Assembly: GCA_008508345.1 (NCBI GenBank)
Contig: QNGE01000101.1
Span: 117,509 to 181,508, forward strand
Source of the DNA: Paragonimus westermani
Taxonomy: Eukaryota; Platyhelminthes; Trematoda; Plagiorchiida; Troglotrematidae
Direction of reading: 5' to 3'
DNA: 64,000 nucleotides
Shown here: positions 47,705 through 60,864 of the stretch, in pieces
Numbering within the stretch: position 1 is the first letter of the stretch
Layout of the letters: every line of letters begins with the position of its first letter
The notes under the pieces: model-generated
What the model saw: the letters and a program-made list of their open reading frames with translations, nothing else
What the model was told of the DNA's origin: nothing
The model's database searches: none
Position numbers and translations under genes: made by a program

Positions 47705-48998
47705 AAACACGACGCCCAAACTATTCAACTTCATTCGTACTACATTTGGTGCGGATATCTTACAAGTGATTAATAATCGAGTCCTTCAAACATTTTAGGG
47801 AATCTTCTGGAAGTAAGTTGGACATGGTACCAGAAGGTTCATATGAATAAACGGACAGCGTGTTTGTTCGTTCAATGATTAACTTAGAGCAATGTTCCCC
47901 CACGAATAATACTTAGTGAAAAGTTCACCCTTCACTGTGAATTGCAAAGAGAAGAGTTTTCATGGTAATGTGAAGAGTTGAGTTTCGTCCCGAATGAGAA
48001 GCATAGCAAATCGGACTGTTCTACTCAAAACTGCACAAATTACTTACTGTTAGACATGTGCTGGACACAAGAGAACAACTTATTTGAATGGGATCCTACT
48101 TAGGTCAAGCTCAAGAGAGGGTGTCACGAAGGATTTTGAACGGCATATTGCATGAAAATTAATAACATCTTTGAGGAAAATGTAATATCTAGATAACGGA
48201 GAAAACGGGGTACTTCATAATAGACTTCTCAGCCTAAAAAGCGTCGGATGCTATGAAATAAGAACACGTGTGACAAAGAGTATTTGCAAAATGCAATTTC
48301 CTTTTGTAAAGAACAAGCTCGGTAGACCAGATATACAGATGGAATACGGTCAGGATTTAAAAAAGACACCGTTTCATGGACATGGCTGACTGCGGATAGT
48401 ACATTGACTTCATTATATTTCTGTTTCAACAATGAACGCGATTTCTTATTCCTTGGAATGGAAAAACCAATGTAATGTAAGTTTTATGACAGTTGCTTCC
48501 GGTCTGTTTGGTAAAATGCCTGAATCCCCAGACGGAACATCGATTTTGATATTACGACTTGCACGGAACATTATATATCGCATCTAGATGTTAACAAAAC
48601 AAGTTAACTATCTACAGAAATGAAGAACAAATTTATGCCGCTTGGTTGGAACAGAATAGAATAAACCCAGAAAGGTTGAGGAAACCACCGCAAAAGTAGC
48701 TGCATAAATTCACTTTTAGCTGGCACAGGAGATGAAGAGCTCAGAAAAACAAAGTAACTGATAATTCGAATAAGGATGAATGAAGGTAATTCTTGTAACG
48801 TATATCGGAGAGCAGTCAACGTGGAAATTTGGCGAGAAAACTCATGATATACCGTCAAAACGTGAACAGAAAGAATGCACGAGGAATACAACTCACAGAA
48901 CGGATGATGGCATTGGCAGTAACGAAAATCCTGAGGAATAATAGGCAAATAAAATTCATCATCTCAGTGCTGCGCAAGAGAAGCCTGAAGGCATGCGG
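47705..48998. other. No feature recognised
   Basis: The frame of 114 codons at 48604-48948 (minus) and the antiparallel 48829-49083 have no motif. The sequence is unique up to the palindrome edge. Confidence 0.35.
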
Positions 48999-49011
48999 AG
49001 TGTTGTTCATG

Positions 49012-52000
49012 TGCACACGCAGCAGAGTGCGAAAGTCTGGTGTTGTTGGGTTTGGCTTTCATTTTGATCCGATCGAAATTTGAGGAAAATTTGAAAGATA
49101 GAACACACGCATACCACACTCCTGCCTCCTGTTAAGGAGCTCAACTTTAATGCATAGTTTTGCTCTAAGCATATTTGGAATGACACATCTTGCAAAGTCG
49201 GGCGTTTGCCAAATCATGCGTTGTACCGCTCAGCAGGTTATAAATGTTTCACTAACGGATAGCACGTGTGTTGTTGATGACGTCCATTTGACATAATTAG
49301 TTATGACAAGAGTATGAATGACAACCGCATTTATTGATTGGTTAATACAAACATACTGCCAAACGCTTTTATTAATAGTATACCACAAACACTCTCTTTA
49401 CAGGGAATAAGTAACTGACAGAACACAACGACAGACTTATTGATTGTACGGCACACTATTCAATTGTGAAAGGAACGGCGCTCTTAAGGTAGATTTTTCG
49501 AAGATATAACCAGGCTGATAAGGATAGTGCACATCTTTGGTGCATACACGAGAAAACATGTAACACACCTTCGTTTTTCTATGTATTCAGTGTCGGACCA
49601 AGAAAAAAGACGCACAATTCGAGGAGTGCGTCAATTTGTTCTTGATATAAGATCACAGTACATAACTCTTATTAACGTACCACAAGCCTCCAGTTTGACC
49701 CCCACGTCCTGTTCACTCAGTGATCATACACTTCTGAACAAACGCAGTAGAAATGGTGGGTTGCAGTGAATAGTCCACACGGATCGGATACCCTCATTAT
49801 ATGAGGCTTGTTTCGACTTTGCTCAGACTTGCTGTGCTTGTTTGGACGTGGACTAGTTGATTAAACCCCTGCTCAGATAATCACGTAATTGGCTTTTGTC
49901 ACGATTCCCTCGATAACAGTCGTGTTGGTCACATTGGGTATACACTGACAACTTATCCGGCCAACACTATCCAGTCATCCCACGTGTGATGTTTACAGAA
50001 CCAAAAACAGGTTCATCGTAAACTATATTCCGATAGATTATCTCCAAAACAATTTGCGACGGTTTGGATGGTGGGGAGAGAGTCAATTTGTCAAAATTCC
50101 ATTTCAAGTAGGTATGTAAATTATAAGACTATCTTACAATACTAGATCTTATGCATAATCTACGATCTGTTGATCTGGAAGGAATAAGATGGCATACGCG
50201 TTCGCAAACGCTGGGGAAAAATTACTTCATGATTGGGCATTACTTTACAATATGAAATAAGAGACCTTTGTGAATTTGAGTAGGCGCGTGAAAATGATTG
50301 GAAAACTACAGACTGATATTCACCCAATCTCACAAAGACGACAGTTCACAATATACTCTTGCTATCTTTGTGGTTTTCACACAAAATGCTCAGACGAGCG
50401 TAGGCGCGATGAGTTCGGCTCATGTACAAGCTATAATCTAAATATGTTCCATCCGCATGTGAACAAGATGAGTACTCGACAGAAAAAGAATGAGTAGATG
50501 GAACATTTGTAAGTGAGTGTGTCATGCTGTTCAACAAAATCCACCATAGATACATTAAGTTAATCCTTTGGTTCGTAAATTTACAATCACGAATATATCG
50601 CTAACCTACTTCTGCCTTTCTGAAAGCATGCGTTAGTAAAACTTACTGGTTGTTGGGCACAAAATACTTGCCAGACATTATGCAACTCAACTCAAGGTGA
50701 TGTGGCAGTTTTCAGCCTCCAACACAATACCCACTAAGTCGATAAGTGCATGAGCGTTGCTCGCTCGATATTCAGTGACCGTGTCGCCTCGGTGACACAA
50801 AGTATTTTGTGCGTTAGTAAAACTGACCGGTTGTTGGGCACAAAATACTTTGTGTCACCGAGGCGACACGGTCACTGAATATCGAGCGAGCAACGCTCAT
50901 GCACTTATCGACTTAGTGGGTATTGTGTTGGAGGCTGAAAACTGCCACATCACCTTGAGTTGAGTTGCATAATGTCTGGCAAGTATTTTGTGCCCAACAA
51001 CCAGTAAGTTTTACTAACGCATGCTTTCAGAAAGGCAGAAGTAGGTTAGCGATATATTCGTGATTGTAAATTTACGAACCAAAGGATTAACTTAATGTAT
51101 CTATGGTGGATTTTGTTGAACAGCATGACACACTCACTTACAAATGTTCCATCTACTCATTCTTTTTCTGTCGAGTACTCATCTTGTTCACATGCGGATG
51201 GAACATATTTAGATTATAGCTTGTACATGAGCCGAACTCATCGCGCCTACGCTCGTCTGAGCATTTTGTGTGAAAACCACAAAGATAGCAAGAGTATATT
51301 GTGAACTGTCGTCTTTGTGAGATTGGGTGAATATCAGTCTGTAGTTTTCCAATCATTTTCACGCGCCTACTCAAATTCACAAAGGTCTCTTATTTCATAT
51401 TGTAAAGTAATGCCCAATCATGAAGTAATTTTTCCCCAGCGTTTGCGAACGCGTATGCCATCTTATTCCTTCCAGATCAACAGATCGTAGATTATGCATA
51501 AGATCTAGTATTGTAAGATAGTCTTATAATTTACATACCTACTTGAAATGGAATTTTGACAAATTGACTCTCTCCCCACCATCCAAACCGTCGCAAATTG
51601 TTTTGGAGATAATCTATCGGAATATAGTTTACGATGAACCTGTTTTTGGTTCTGTAAACATCACACGTGGGATGACTGGATAGTGTTGGCCGGATAAGTT
51701 GTCAGTGTATACCCAATGTGACCAACACGACTGTTATCGAGGGAATCGTGACAAAAGCCAATTACGTGATTATCTGAGCAGGGGTTTAATCAACTAGTCC
51801 ACGTCCAAACAAGCACAGCAAGTCTGAGCAAAGTCGAAACAAGCCTCATATAATGAGGGTATCCGATCCGTGTGGACTATTCACTGCAACCCACCATTTC
51901 TACTGCGTTTGTTCAGAAGTGTATGATCACTGAGTGAACAGGACGTGGGGGTCAAACTGGAGGCTTGTGGTACGTTAATAAGAGTTATGTACTGTGATCT

Positions 52001-52638
52001 TATATCAAGAACAAATTGACGCACTCCTCGAATTGTGCGTCTTTTTTCTTGGTCCGACACTGAATACATAGAAAAACGAAGGTGTGTTACATGTTTTCTC
52101 GTGTATGCACCAAAGATGTGCACTATCCTTATCAGCCTGGTTATATCTTCGAAAAATCTACCTTAAGAGCGCCGTTCCTTTCACAATTGAATAGTGTGCC
52201 GTACAATCAATAAGTCTGTCGTTGTGTTCTGTCAGTTACTTATTCCCTGTAAAGAGAGTGTTTGTGGTATACTATTAATAAAAGCGTTTGGCAGTATGTT
52301 TGTATTAACCAATCAATAAATGCGGTTGTCATTCATACTCTTGTCATAACTAATTATGTCAAATGGACGTCATCAACAACACACGTGCTATCCGTTAGTG
52401 AAACATTTATAACCTGCTGAGCGGTACAACGCATGATTTGGCAAACGCCCGACTTTGCAAGATGTGTCATTCCAAATATGCTTAGAGCAAAACTATGCAT
52501 TAAAGTTGAGCTCCTTAACAGGAGGCAGGAGTGTGGTATGCGTGTGTTCTATCTTTCAAATTTTCCTCAAATTTCGATCGGATCAAAATGAAAGCCAAAC
52601 CCAACAACACCAGACTTTCGCACTCTGCTGCGTGTGCA
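49012..52638. repeat. Giant palindrome, two 1801-bp arms
   Basis: Bases 49012-50812 are the reverse complement of 50838-52638. Position x pairs with 101650 minus x along the whole length, so there is no insertion or deletion between the arms. All segments compared by eye were identical, and three pairs of open frames are mirrored at exactly matching coordinates. Similarity runs on to about 48999/52651 with two mismatches and then stops. The arms contain no recognised gene or element. It is either a very young inverted duplication or an artefact of sequencing or assembly. Confidence 0.95.
50813..50837. other. 25-bp spacer of the giant palindrome
   Basis: The spacer, GTTAGTAAAACTGACCGG plus TTGTTGG, with its flank CACAAAATACT is a two-mismatch copy of a motif inside the left arm (50633-50671). 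The motif thus occurs three times: left arm, spacer, and inverted in the right arm. Confidence 0.85.
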
Positions 52639-52711
52639 GATGAACGACACTTCAACGTGCTTGATTATTCCTTCGTTCAGCAACAATTAGATGACTTTTC
52701 ATTTTTGGATT

Positions 52712-52717
52712 TTTATT
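52712..52717 (-). terminator. Candidate poly(A) signal
   Basis: AATAAA on the minus strand, 25 bases after the stop of the frame at 52743-52999. The spacing is plausible for a 3' end. Confidence 0.35.
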
Positions 52718-52742
52718 TCATTTTTCTCTCGATGGTTTTTCT

Positions 52743-52999
52743 TCACTGCTCATGGCGCTCCTTCCTATTCTGATCTCCGTTATCTTTGCCAGCCCATCCC
52801 TCTCCAATGTTGGGTATTTTTCTTGGAATTTTTTTGACCTTATTTTGATCCTCATCTTCTGAGGATACCGGAAGGATATCAAGTGTGCTCACAGATTTTG
52901 AACATCCCTCACTTTCGTCTTTTTCCATACAAACGGAACAGTGTTCTCGGAAAATTTTATATAGCGGAGACGTCTTCTTCCGGGCTCTTTCAGGCTGGC
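52743..52999 (-). CDS. Candidate 3' terminal exon, charged C-terminus
   Basis: On the minus strand an acceptor (TTGTTTTGCAAATAG) precedes an 85-codon frame to TGA at 52743. The peptide begins QPERARKKTSPLYKIFREHC and continues CSVCMEKDE. It then has an acidic patch (SSEDEDQNK), a basic patch (KKIPRKIP) and a hydrophilic end (DQNRKERHEQ). Blocks of acidic and basic residues like this are typical of real nuclear or cytosolic tails and uncommon in chance AT-rich frames. An AATAAA follows 25 bases after the stop. It lies only 104 bp outside the giant palindrome, transcribed toward it. Upstream exons were not found. Family unknown. Confidence 0.4.
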
Positions 53000-54684
53000 C
53001 TATTTGCAAAACAACTTTAATGCTAATGTTTTAGTCGTGATTTTTACTGAGCATTCTTATCTCACCTCATCTCCTCTGTACGCCAATGTACCAAGTTCCG
53101 TACGCTCTTTTCGTGTCCGCTCAGAATCATCACAGTGTACGCTTCACGAATAACCTGATGCTCAGTTTTGGTCGGATATTTCTGATAATATCTAACCCAA
53201 GCATGGCAAGGTGTGATTAAGCGTCTGACTGAGTCTTGTCATGTGTCAGTGTTTTCCCAACAATAAAAATGTTGGTGAATATTACAGGTAGTCTTGATTA
53301 GTTAACAGTGGAATTATTTGGCTTCTTTCTCGTATGACCCATAATTTTTTTACTTGGGTGTTCTCGCGAATTGCATGCTTTACTGATAACGCCGGCTGGA
53401 CTGAGAGATGCAAACCCTGATGCCAGTTGGTCCCGTGAGTATCATACATCATTACAATGTTACCGATCGATTGAGCATGTATTTCTTAAATTCGACCATA
53501 AGAGGAGTCGATTTCTCCAATCAGTTTTCTAAAACTTCACCTACAGTGGTTCAAGGTTTTAACAATCCAATCTTTAAATTTCAACATAAGAAACGCAAGT
53601 CTGATACAATTACACAAGATGGGGATTCTAAGAAATCAATTCTATTTCATTTATCATTTCGGCGCACGCAATCAGCAAATGTTTGCGTATAAACTGTCAT
53701 TCAGTCAGATGGAATTTAAAATGTCAGTGCCCTGAAGAGGCAAGTAGTATCGTGTTGGACATCAGTCATTATCGTAAGAAAATCGTATGCAACTCTATAC
53801 CTGTGGTGACTTTGGCAACAATTTTCAATTAGTGGAATGAATTTATTAAATATTTGGGCAGTATATCGGTCTAGCAATGATTCAAGAGAATAATTTGGTT
53901 GAAGAGGTTTGGTTACACTAGACTGTAAAAACACATGTGGTCTTTAAATTTGTCAATTTTCATTGAGTATATTGTTCACTGAACTGTCCGAATCACAAAG
54001 GCGTTATCAACACTTACAAGGGTCGACGGGGTATTCCGCACAACTTTCCCTAATGCAGAAGTAAGGACGTTAACAATGAACTAGTGAAATGCAGAAAAAC
54101 TACTTCGGCTACGTATTCTCCTTAATGCGATTTGCTCATTTTAAATGTTAAGTAGACAGTCCCTTCGGTTGCAGAAAAAAAGCAATGTAGTTCACATTCA
54201 CGGCGTAATTCAGACTTGCAATGTTGAATTGATGACTACTACAATACTATTAAAAGTGCGTGTGTAAATATGGAAAACATATTTACTTACCGACAACCGT
54301 GAAGTGGTTATCTTGTATTGAACACTTTTGCCTAAGAAATCCGTTGTTCCAACAAACATTGCCGTGGACTGCAAGCTTCTGGCTGTTATTGCTAAGTATT
54401 TGTCCGTTTATCCGTTGACAGTGAAGATACCTTCAGGCCTTCATATTCAGGAGTAAAAGTGTGTATTATGTTTGTGAGCGACTTTTGTTTCTCGTGTATT
54501 CTCCAAAAGCATGAACTAAAAAATGATATGCACAAACGATAAGAAAAAATTGGTTGGACTAAAAAACATCTTTCCATAGTTACGAATTGAACCAATGTAA
54601 CCAGATGAATGGTTTGCAAGGTGGTATTACCATTTCGTATGCTGTTTCCACTTACTGCAAATAAAAGCGGAAAACGTCGAGAAG
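53000..54684. other. No feature recognised
   Basis: A plus-strand frame at 53408-53692 (94 codons, with the basic run HKKRKSD) is the most coding-like, but it has no support from splice or motif. Confidence 0.3.
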
Positions 54685-54752
54685 ATTTGATAGGGCGCTT
54701 GCCGCGTTGAGATGTGCTGTGTCTGTCGCTGGTTCGAATCCAGACGAAGCCT
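54685..54752 (+). other. tRNA-like segment with perfect B box
   Basis: GGTTCGAATCC at 54731-54741 is a perfect Pol III B box in a four-pair T-arm (CTGG/CCAG). About 35 bases before it lies TAGGGCGCTTG, a poor A box. No acceptor stem or anticodon arm forms, so this is not a tRNA gene. It may be the head of another tRNA-derived SINE or chance. Confidence 0.3.
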
Positions 54753-55228
54753 AAACAAAATTATAAATATGTCACACTACTCATTAGTAATACAATTTCT
54801 ATGCTCAGCAGTGGCGTTGGTGGATTCCAGCGTGAACTGTTTGAGGAATCCTGACGGGGCAGTCGATCCCCTGTATCATTTGGTGATTTCTGACTTTGTT
54901 ATTGAAGAGTGTGAGTTTTTTTACCATGGTAACACTTTTTCAAAGTTGTGAGTTCACCTCTCCGAAACTGTCTGGCTCACTTCAGCATGAGCCTAGATAA
55001 GTTGCATTTTGTTGCTTTGTTGTTTACTTCTCACTGAAGCTAGTTGTACGCGAACAGCACAAATGTGTACATCATGCACAGCTCTTTTTGCTGTTGGAAC
55101 CAAATTGGTAATGTACCACCTTGGATAAGATGGGAACGATTTCTAACAGATTCGTGTTTACCTGTCCGCGTCGTTTTCGTTCAGCTCTCCTCAGTTTTTA
55201 CTTAACTACTTCATTAGTTCGTTCCCAG
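54753..55228. other. No feature recognised
   Basis: The frame at 54712-54951 shows no motif beyond the B box it overlaps. Confidence 0.3.
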
Positions 55229-55324
55229 GAATTTGACAGCAAGAAATGCGGCGCCGACTACCACACGGGGACATGGAGAACTCCGCCACCAGAGATACCA
55301 TTTGCATTTGCTGCTCGACAGTGA
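55229..55324 (+). CDS. Candidate short terminal exon, unidentified
   Basis: A pyrimidine-rich acceptor (TTCATTAGTTCGTTCCCAG) precedes 31 codons of unusually GC-rich sequence (EFDSKKCGADYHTGTWRTPP and onward) to a TGA. The base composition differs from the AT-rich surroundings, which suggests coding. No partner exon or family was recognised. Confidence 0.25.
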   Translation, partial: EFDSKKCGADYHTGTWRTPPPEIPFAFAARQ

Positions 55325-58300
55325 ATCCTGTAGTTGTCGAGATAGCACACATCCTTGACTTCGGCTCAACCGGTCGATCGCCGTAGGGTACGCCTCATAT
55401 TGTGTTATTTCGTCAACACAATTGAGCCATAAGTGAATGACTCAGCAAGCGCGCGCGTTTGTAGGGGTATGAAAAATGTACAGGAAGTGGCACGCAGTTC
55501 AAATGCAGGCGACTGATTGTCTGTGGAGGATTTTGTTTGATGCAGGTTTAGCACCACACAAACAGTTGTTACTTTCACATTCTCACAAGGTTTTAGACCA
55601 TCTTCTCCCAAAAGGAAGAAGTGTTCTCGGGTTTCCTTTTTCATAGAGGTCGTTGGTATTGGATATTCCCTCTACGATTGGCAACTCAACTGCGAACTTA
55701 CAATTAGGGAGAATTCGCGCTGACAACTGCGTCATAAAACTGCCAATAAACAAGAGCGGGTTTCATAAACCAAACTTTTGTTTCAATCAGGGGGATTCGG
55801 ATAATCTTATTATTTTCCATAACTTAACGTAGATAATTCCTCGTATGTGGCACTTTGGTTATGCCTAATTTGAACAAAGCAACGGGACTTTCAGTAAGTT
55901 TGCCTCAAAAATTCATGACCACATTTCAAGTCCTGACGACCTCAGAAATCTTCTTTATTAAACCGTTTTAACTAGAACCTCTTTGCTTCATTTCACAGCA
56001 CAATGCCCAATTTCCCAGGTAATCTTTTTTGTACTTTACTGAATGGCTACGCAGAAATTTTAATCATTGCTTGCTTACCACAGCTCAAGGTTTAATGTAA
56101 GACTTTTGTAATTAAACCGACTTTCAGCAGACATGAGTTTTGATTTTCAAATACCCACATGAGCTTATTAATCAAAACAAACTAACCGTTTTGTTCCTTC
56201 TAACAATGAAAATTCTCAACTGTCTTAGCAAACAAAATAGAACCCATTAACCCGAATTTTTGGACCAGACAACAGCATACCGCAGCTGACAGGAAAACAA
56301 TAGGACAATGTAACACATCGGCTACTAGAAGTAAAGCGCAACTCATGTATGATTTTAGCTATCTAGCGCAATTGGTAACAAAAATGAGATAAATGCCGTT
56401 TTGTGAACTGAAGGCCCAACTAATGTGGGCTTCACAAGTGCCCATTAGATTTGATGAAGAATGATGTCATAGTAATTGATGCAATGAAAACCGTGTGAAA
56501 CAAGTTTGCTAAAAATTATCGTGTTGACCTCCTATTTAATGTGATGTCCTGAAAATTGGTGCCGAATAAACATAATCACATTAAGATGGCTTCTAGCCCT
56601 TCATATTTGGCATACTGAAACAACTCGAAAGAAGAGATGCCATTTTTGTAAAGTGCCAATTACTCACGAGTTACGTGAACAACCCTAAACTGTTTGTCGA
56701 TCTATCTGGTCGCTTTTAACAAGCACCAGATATAGAATGTTAGTTAGTGCAAATGATTCAGAATGAAATTCGGGGAGAAACTTGTGTACCATGTACTGGC
56801 CAATACCCTTTATGTACCTCTCAGATATCGCACACCGTTTCGCTAATGTAGCATGTATTATATTTTATGCCAAACACTTGTACGAATAGGATTTGTTGAA
56901 ATTTCGTCTGCTGGGTGTCAGTTTATCGTCAGATTAGTTGGCACAACTATTACATCACGCAGATAATACTGGACAATCCAGCAAGCTGCATAATGAGCAA
57001 ATTTTAATACACGACCAACGCAAAATTCGAAAGGGCTCGGTTTATCTATCGCAGCCCTTAATTTATGCAACATATTTATTTGTCGTTTGCTTTGTCAGAC
57101 TAGTCACATGATGTACAACTTCTCTACACAGTTTAGTACTGATGTTACATAATATGACAGAATCCTAGGATGTGAAACATTGTATCAGCCTTCCTCAAAG
57201 GAACCTCAAGTGAAACTTTTTTCACCTTGACGAACTAACGTAACCTGTGTTCTACGTTGCCCGTATTACAACTGCTTGTAGTTTTCTAAATCATCGAAAT
57301 ATTTTCTTCGGGGAAAACCTTCAATTTCGTGTCACTTATAGACCTACATGCATGTTCACGCGTTATACCAAGCGGTTTAGTGATTTAATAATGTTTGTGA
57401 AATTCCACATGTTTCAAACTGAAACCTTTAGGACAACCATATTCCACCACACAGCCCTATAGTTTGTACGACTTCCTATGAATGGGACACGTTTTGGCAA
57501 CACGCCCGGTACTGATGCAACTGTGAATGTTACACCACTTTCATTTAAGTGATAAGTACGCAGTGCAAGTTGCTAGATGAAGTTCTGTTAATCTATTGTC
57601 AACAATCTGAATGACGGCTGTATTCTGAATGTATCCTTACAGTTCACCGTTAACAAGGATTCTAGTAATGTTGTGTACTCTAAACCTTGCTTAACTTTGT
57701 AACCTATTGCAAAACTCACATACAATGCGTTCGATAAAGGTAAACACATCATCATTAAACAAATTTTTGCTCTGTCCTTTACATATTTGTGAATTTTAGC
57801 CGTTGCACTTAGTGTGATAGCTCTCGGTAACTTTTGTCTGACCTTGTTCGCTAGTCAGTTACTTCCATGGGTATTCCAATGTGAAGTTACAACCGAAATT
57901 CAAGATCATTCTATGGGTACCTGTTTATGTTATTTTCATCCAGCGACTTCATGGTAAAACCCTGCTTTAATTGACACACAGAAGGCACTGTGTTATTTGC
58001 ATATCGAATTATCTAACGAAGTATTTGAATACCTGATTAAAATCCACATCACGTTCATTCGCCGTCCGGCTCACGGGTAGCATACACATTAGGAAGACTC
58101 AAATAAATATAGTTTTGAAAGCCAAGACACTTTTTGAAAATAGATAATAACCGATAAAAGGATAAACGTGGAACCGACTTCGGTGTTGAATGCAGATAAA
58201 CGGATCAAAGTTTAGAAGCTATTACTCTTTTTCGACAGCAGTCCATTGGAATCAGATTAAGCACAATGAAATTATAATGCGGGTGACATTGTACGCTAAC

Positions 58301-60864
58301 TTTCGATAGAACGATGGGTACTGGCTTGGTTATTGGCAGTGTCATATTTGTAGTTTTTGCTTCTACTGATCGTCTACAAATGGTTAGCTTATTGCTGTAA
58401 CAAACCGCATGCACAAATCCAGGAAAGGTTCGCCAAATGGTTGACATACTGATAATCACTGGGGTGTAAGAAAAGGAAATTCTGCCTGTAATTTTTACGG
58501 ACAAATAAGAAGGCTAACGTTATTGCCACACAAACTGGCAAATTTACCCACACTCTGGAAGTCAGTTTGTCGCTGCCAATCGGCAAAACTCAATTCCGAA
58601 TGGGTGTTGAAAACTGGACCTAGAATTTGGCAAATTGCATAAGGCATCGTAAATCCTACTCCAGGCTGTAGCCTGAAAATTTGACGAAGATATCCTCTGG
58701 TGATAGTTCTTATAAGCAATATTGTTACAAACCAAAGTGACGCAGAATATTCAGATTTCAGTCAGTATATTTTGATTCTAGTAGAAAGTGTGTTGGGACA
58801 TAAACGAGGAAAACGCACTGTTTTTATAGCCATTGTGCATCAGCACTGAGGAACTTAAATATCAATCATGTTAGGCAGCGACTGGTAGGGGCTGTTTCTG
58901 GAAAAAATTATCTGTACCGAAGCTTGACCTGGGGTAAAAAAATTTGTTTCACAAATCATTCATGATTTTACAGGTGATATATTAGCGCCCATATGGTCTG
59001 AATGTTGAATTTTTGCTTCCAACAGCCAGTTCGCCTGATGATTACGAGAAACAACGGGCACAGTTCAGCTGTTGTTATGTCACTCACTTGGTGTGTTCCA
59101 GACCGCCCAGCTTCAGAGCATGAGGGCACATAACTAGTCTCTGTGCTATCCACATCTTATTTGCAAGTAACCGTATGGTTTACATCTCTACACCACCAAC
59201 CCCCTGAACACCTTTCGTATCTATCTTGTAGTGTATTTTTTGTTGTTTACACATTTTCCATGTGCATACAAAAAAATGGATCAATGGTGGACCTGTCTGC
59301 ATAGCTGCATTAAGTATGCGTAGAAACTGAGCTCGTGAATATCTTTGGTCAGTTCTTGACCACACGAAATTTCCCACGCCAAAAAGAAACTTTGGAAAGA
59401 AAAGACAAGCTCCAAACAAGAAAACTGAGGTAACTTCAAGAAGATAGAGATTAGCTTCAACTAATCTACGATTTCGTGGCCCTTCTCTCATAAATGTGAC
59501 GAAGCTATCTTACGTATCTTTTTGTCTGTTTCTATCCAAATCCGTCAAGTGTGTAGCATCACACATGCACCTCATAATAACATATACCCAAATACCAGGG
59601 TTCTAATCAACATAATGTTCTACCGTAAACTAAACTGCTGCGCTCGTACAATGTGTGCACAAAACGTGTTTTCGAACAACGAAGGCTCTGATAGATAGGT
59701 TTTGTTTCTTAATGATTTTTATGTGCTGTAGATATAAACAACCCATCCTCGTCCCATGCGATACAATGCCACCGACTTCAATTGAAGGCCACAACCTTTG
59801 CTTGTAAGTCTCCAATTGTGCGATGGTATAATGCTTCAATTCTATCTGACATGCCCAATCGTTTCAAGAGGATTATGGTTGTATTGACTTAATTCCATTT
59901 GTTGATACTACTTAAAAAGTAGCTTGTATGATATAAAACCTTAGATTATAAACTACTATTTTCTTTTCATGTCGGTGAATTCTAACACAATGCGGTGAGT
60001 TTTCTATCGTCTTCCATATACACGGCTTTATTTTGATCCCCGGCTGAGAAGGGGAGTGTGACTTCATCATGATATAGTTTGGCTTTTGCACGGGTCAGGC
60101 GCTCGTAAGCTCTAGGTAATTGTAGTAAGTACACTGATGAACACGTGGATTGACTGCCAACAGTGGATGGAATCATTACTCGCGCATTGTAGTCCCAATG
60201 TCGAAACGTTGATTTTGAAGACAAAATACTGGCTTTTTGTATGTCTCACGAAGTGTACATCAGTTCCTGGCATAAAAGAGCTATCCCCCCCGAAAAACTC
60301 TCAAACCCTCGTTAAATCCCTTGTTAAATCCCTAATAACATGTTGACAGTATCTTCAGTGTAAGTAACGGCATCGATTTTGGTATAAATTATAACAAACG
60401 AAACATGCGATTGCTTACCAAGCACACGCAGATTCGTTGTCAGCTATTTTAAGCAGCGTCATTTGCTTAAAGTTCGAACAACCTCAATGAGGAAGCTGCA
60501 CATTTTTCAACATTTATTGCGGTCAGAAGTTTTCAGATCTGGCCATGCTCCAGTTGACATTGAGATATCAAACGGAATTTTATTCCATCAGAATAGTTTT
60601 CCATTACCGAATGGTCTTACGGGTTTCAGCAGTTTTTACGATCAACCTTCCAGGGTCAACCTGCTGTGACCAAAGTATACGCCATATTTAAGCAACGGCA
60701 TCCGTGATTGTTGAACAGTTAGAATTATCACTCCACAGAACATACACCACAGGGCTTTCATTGGATAGACGGAGAACAGTCGTGTTACTCCATCTTTAAG
60801 TTAGAATCTGGTAATATGCACTAGGTATGTAGGCTGACTGGATATGAGCAATACACACAACGTT
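55325..60864. other. Long stretch without recognised feature
   Basis: Minus-strand frames at 58205-58504 and 59180-59491 (about 100 codons each) lack motifs. I see no mobile element or RNA. Confidence 0.35.

Noticed and set aside
49527..52123. Identical open frames in both arms of the giant palindrome taken as duplicated genes
   Set aside because: They are mirrored simply because the DNA is mirrored. They are of chance length and lack motifs.
59028..59060. CTGATGA followed closely by GAAA, hammerhead-like
   Set aside because: No stem II can form between the two boxes and no paired stem I or III is present.
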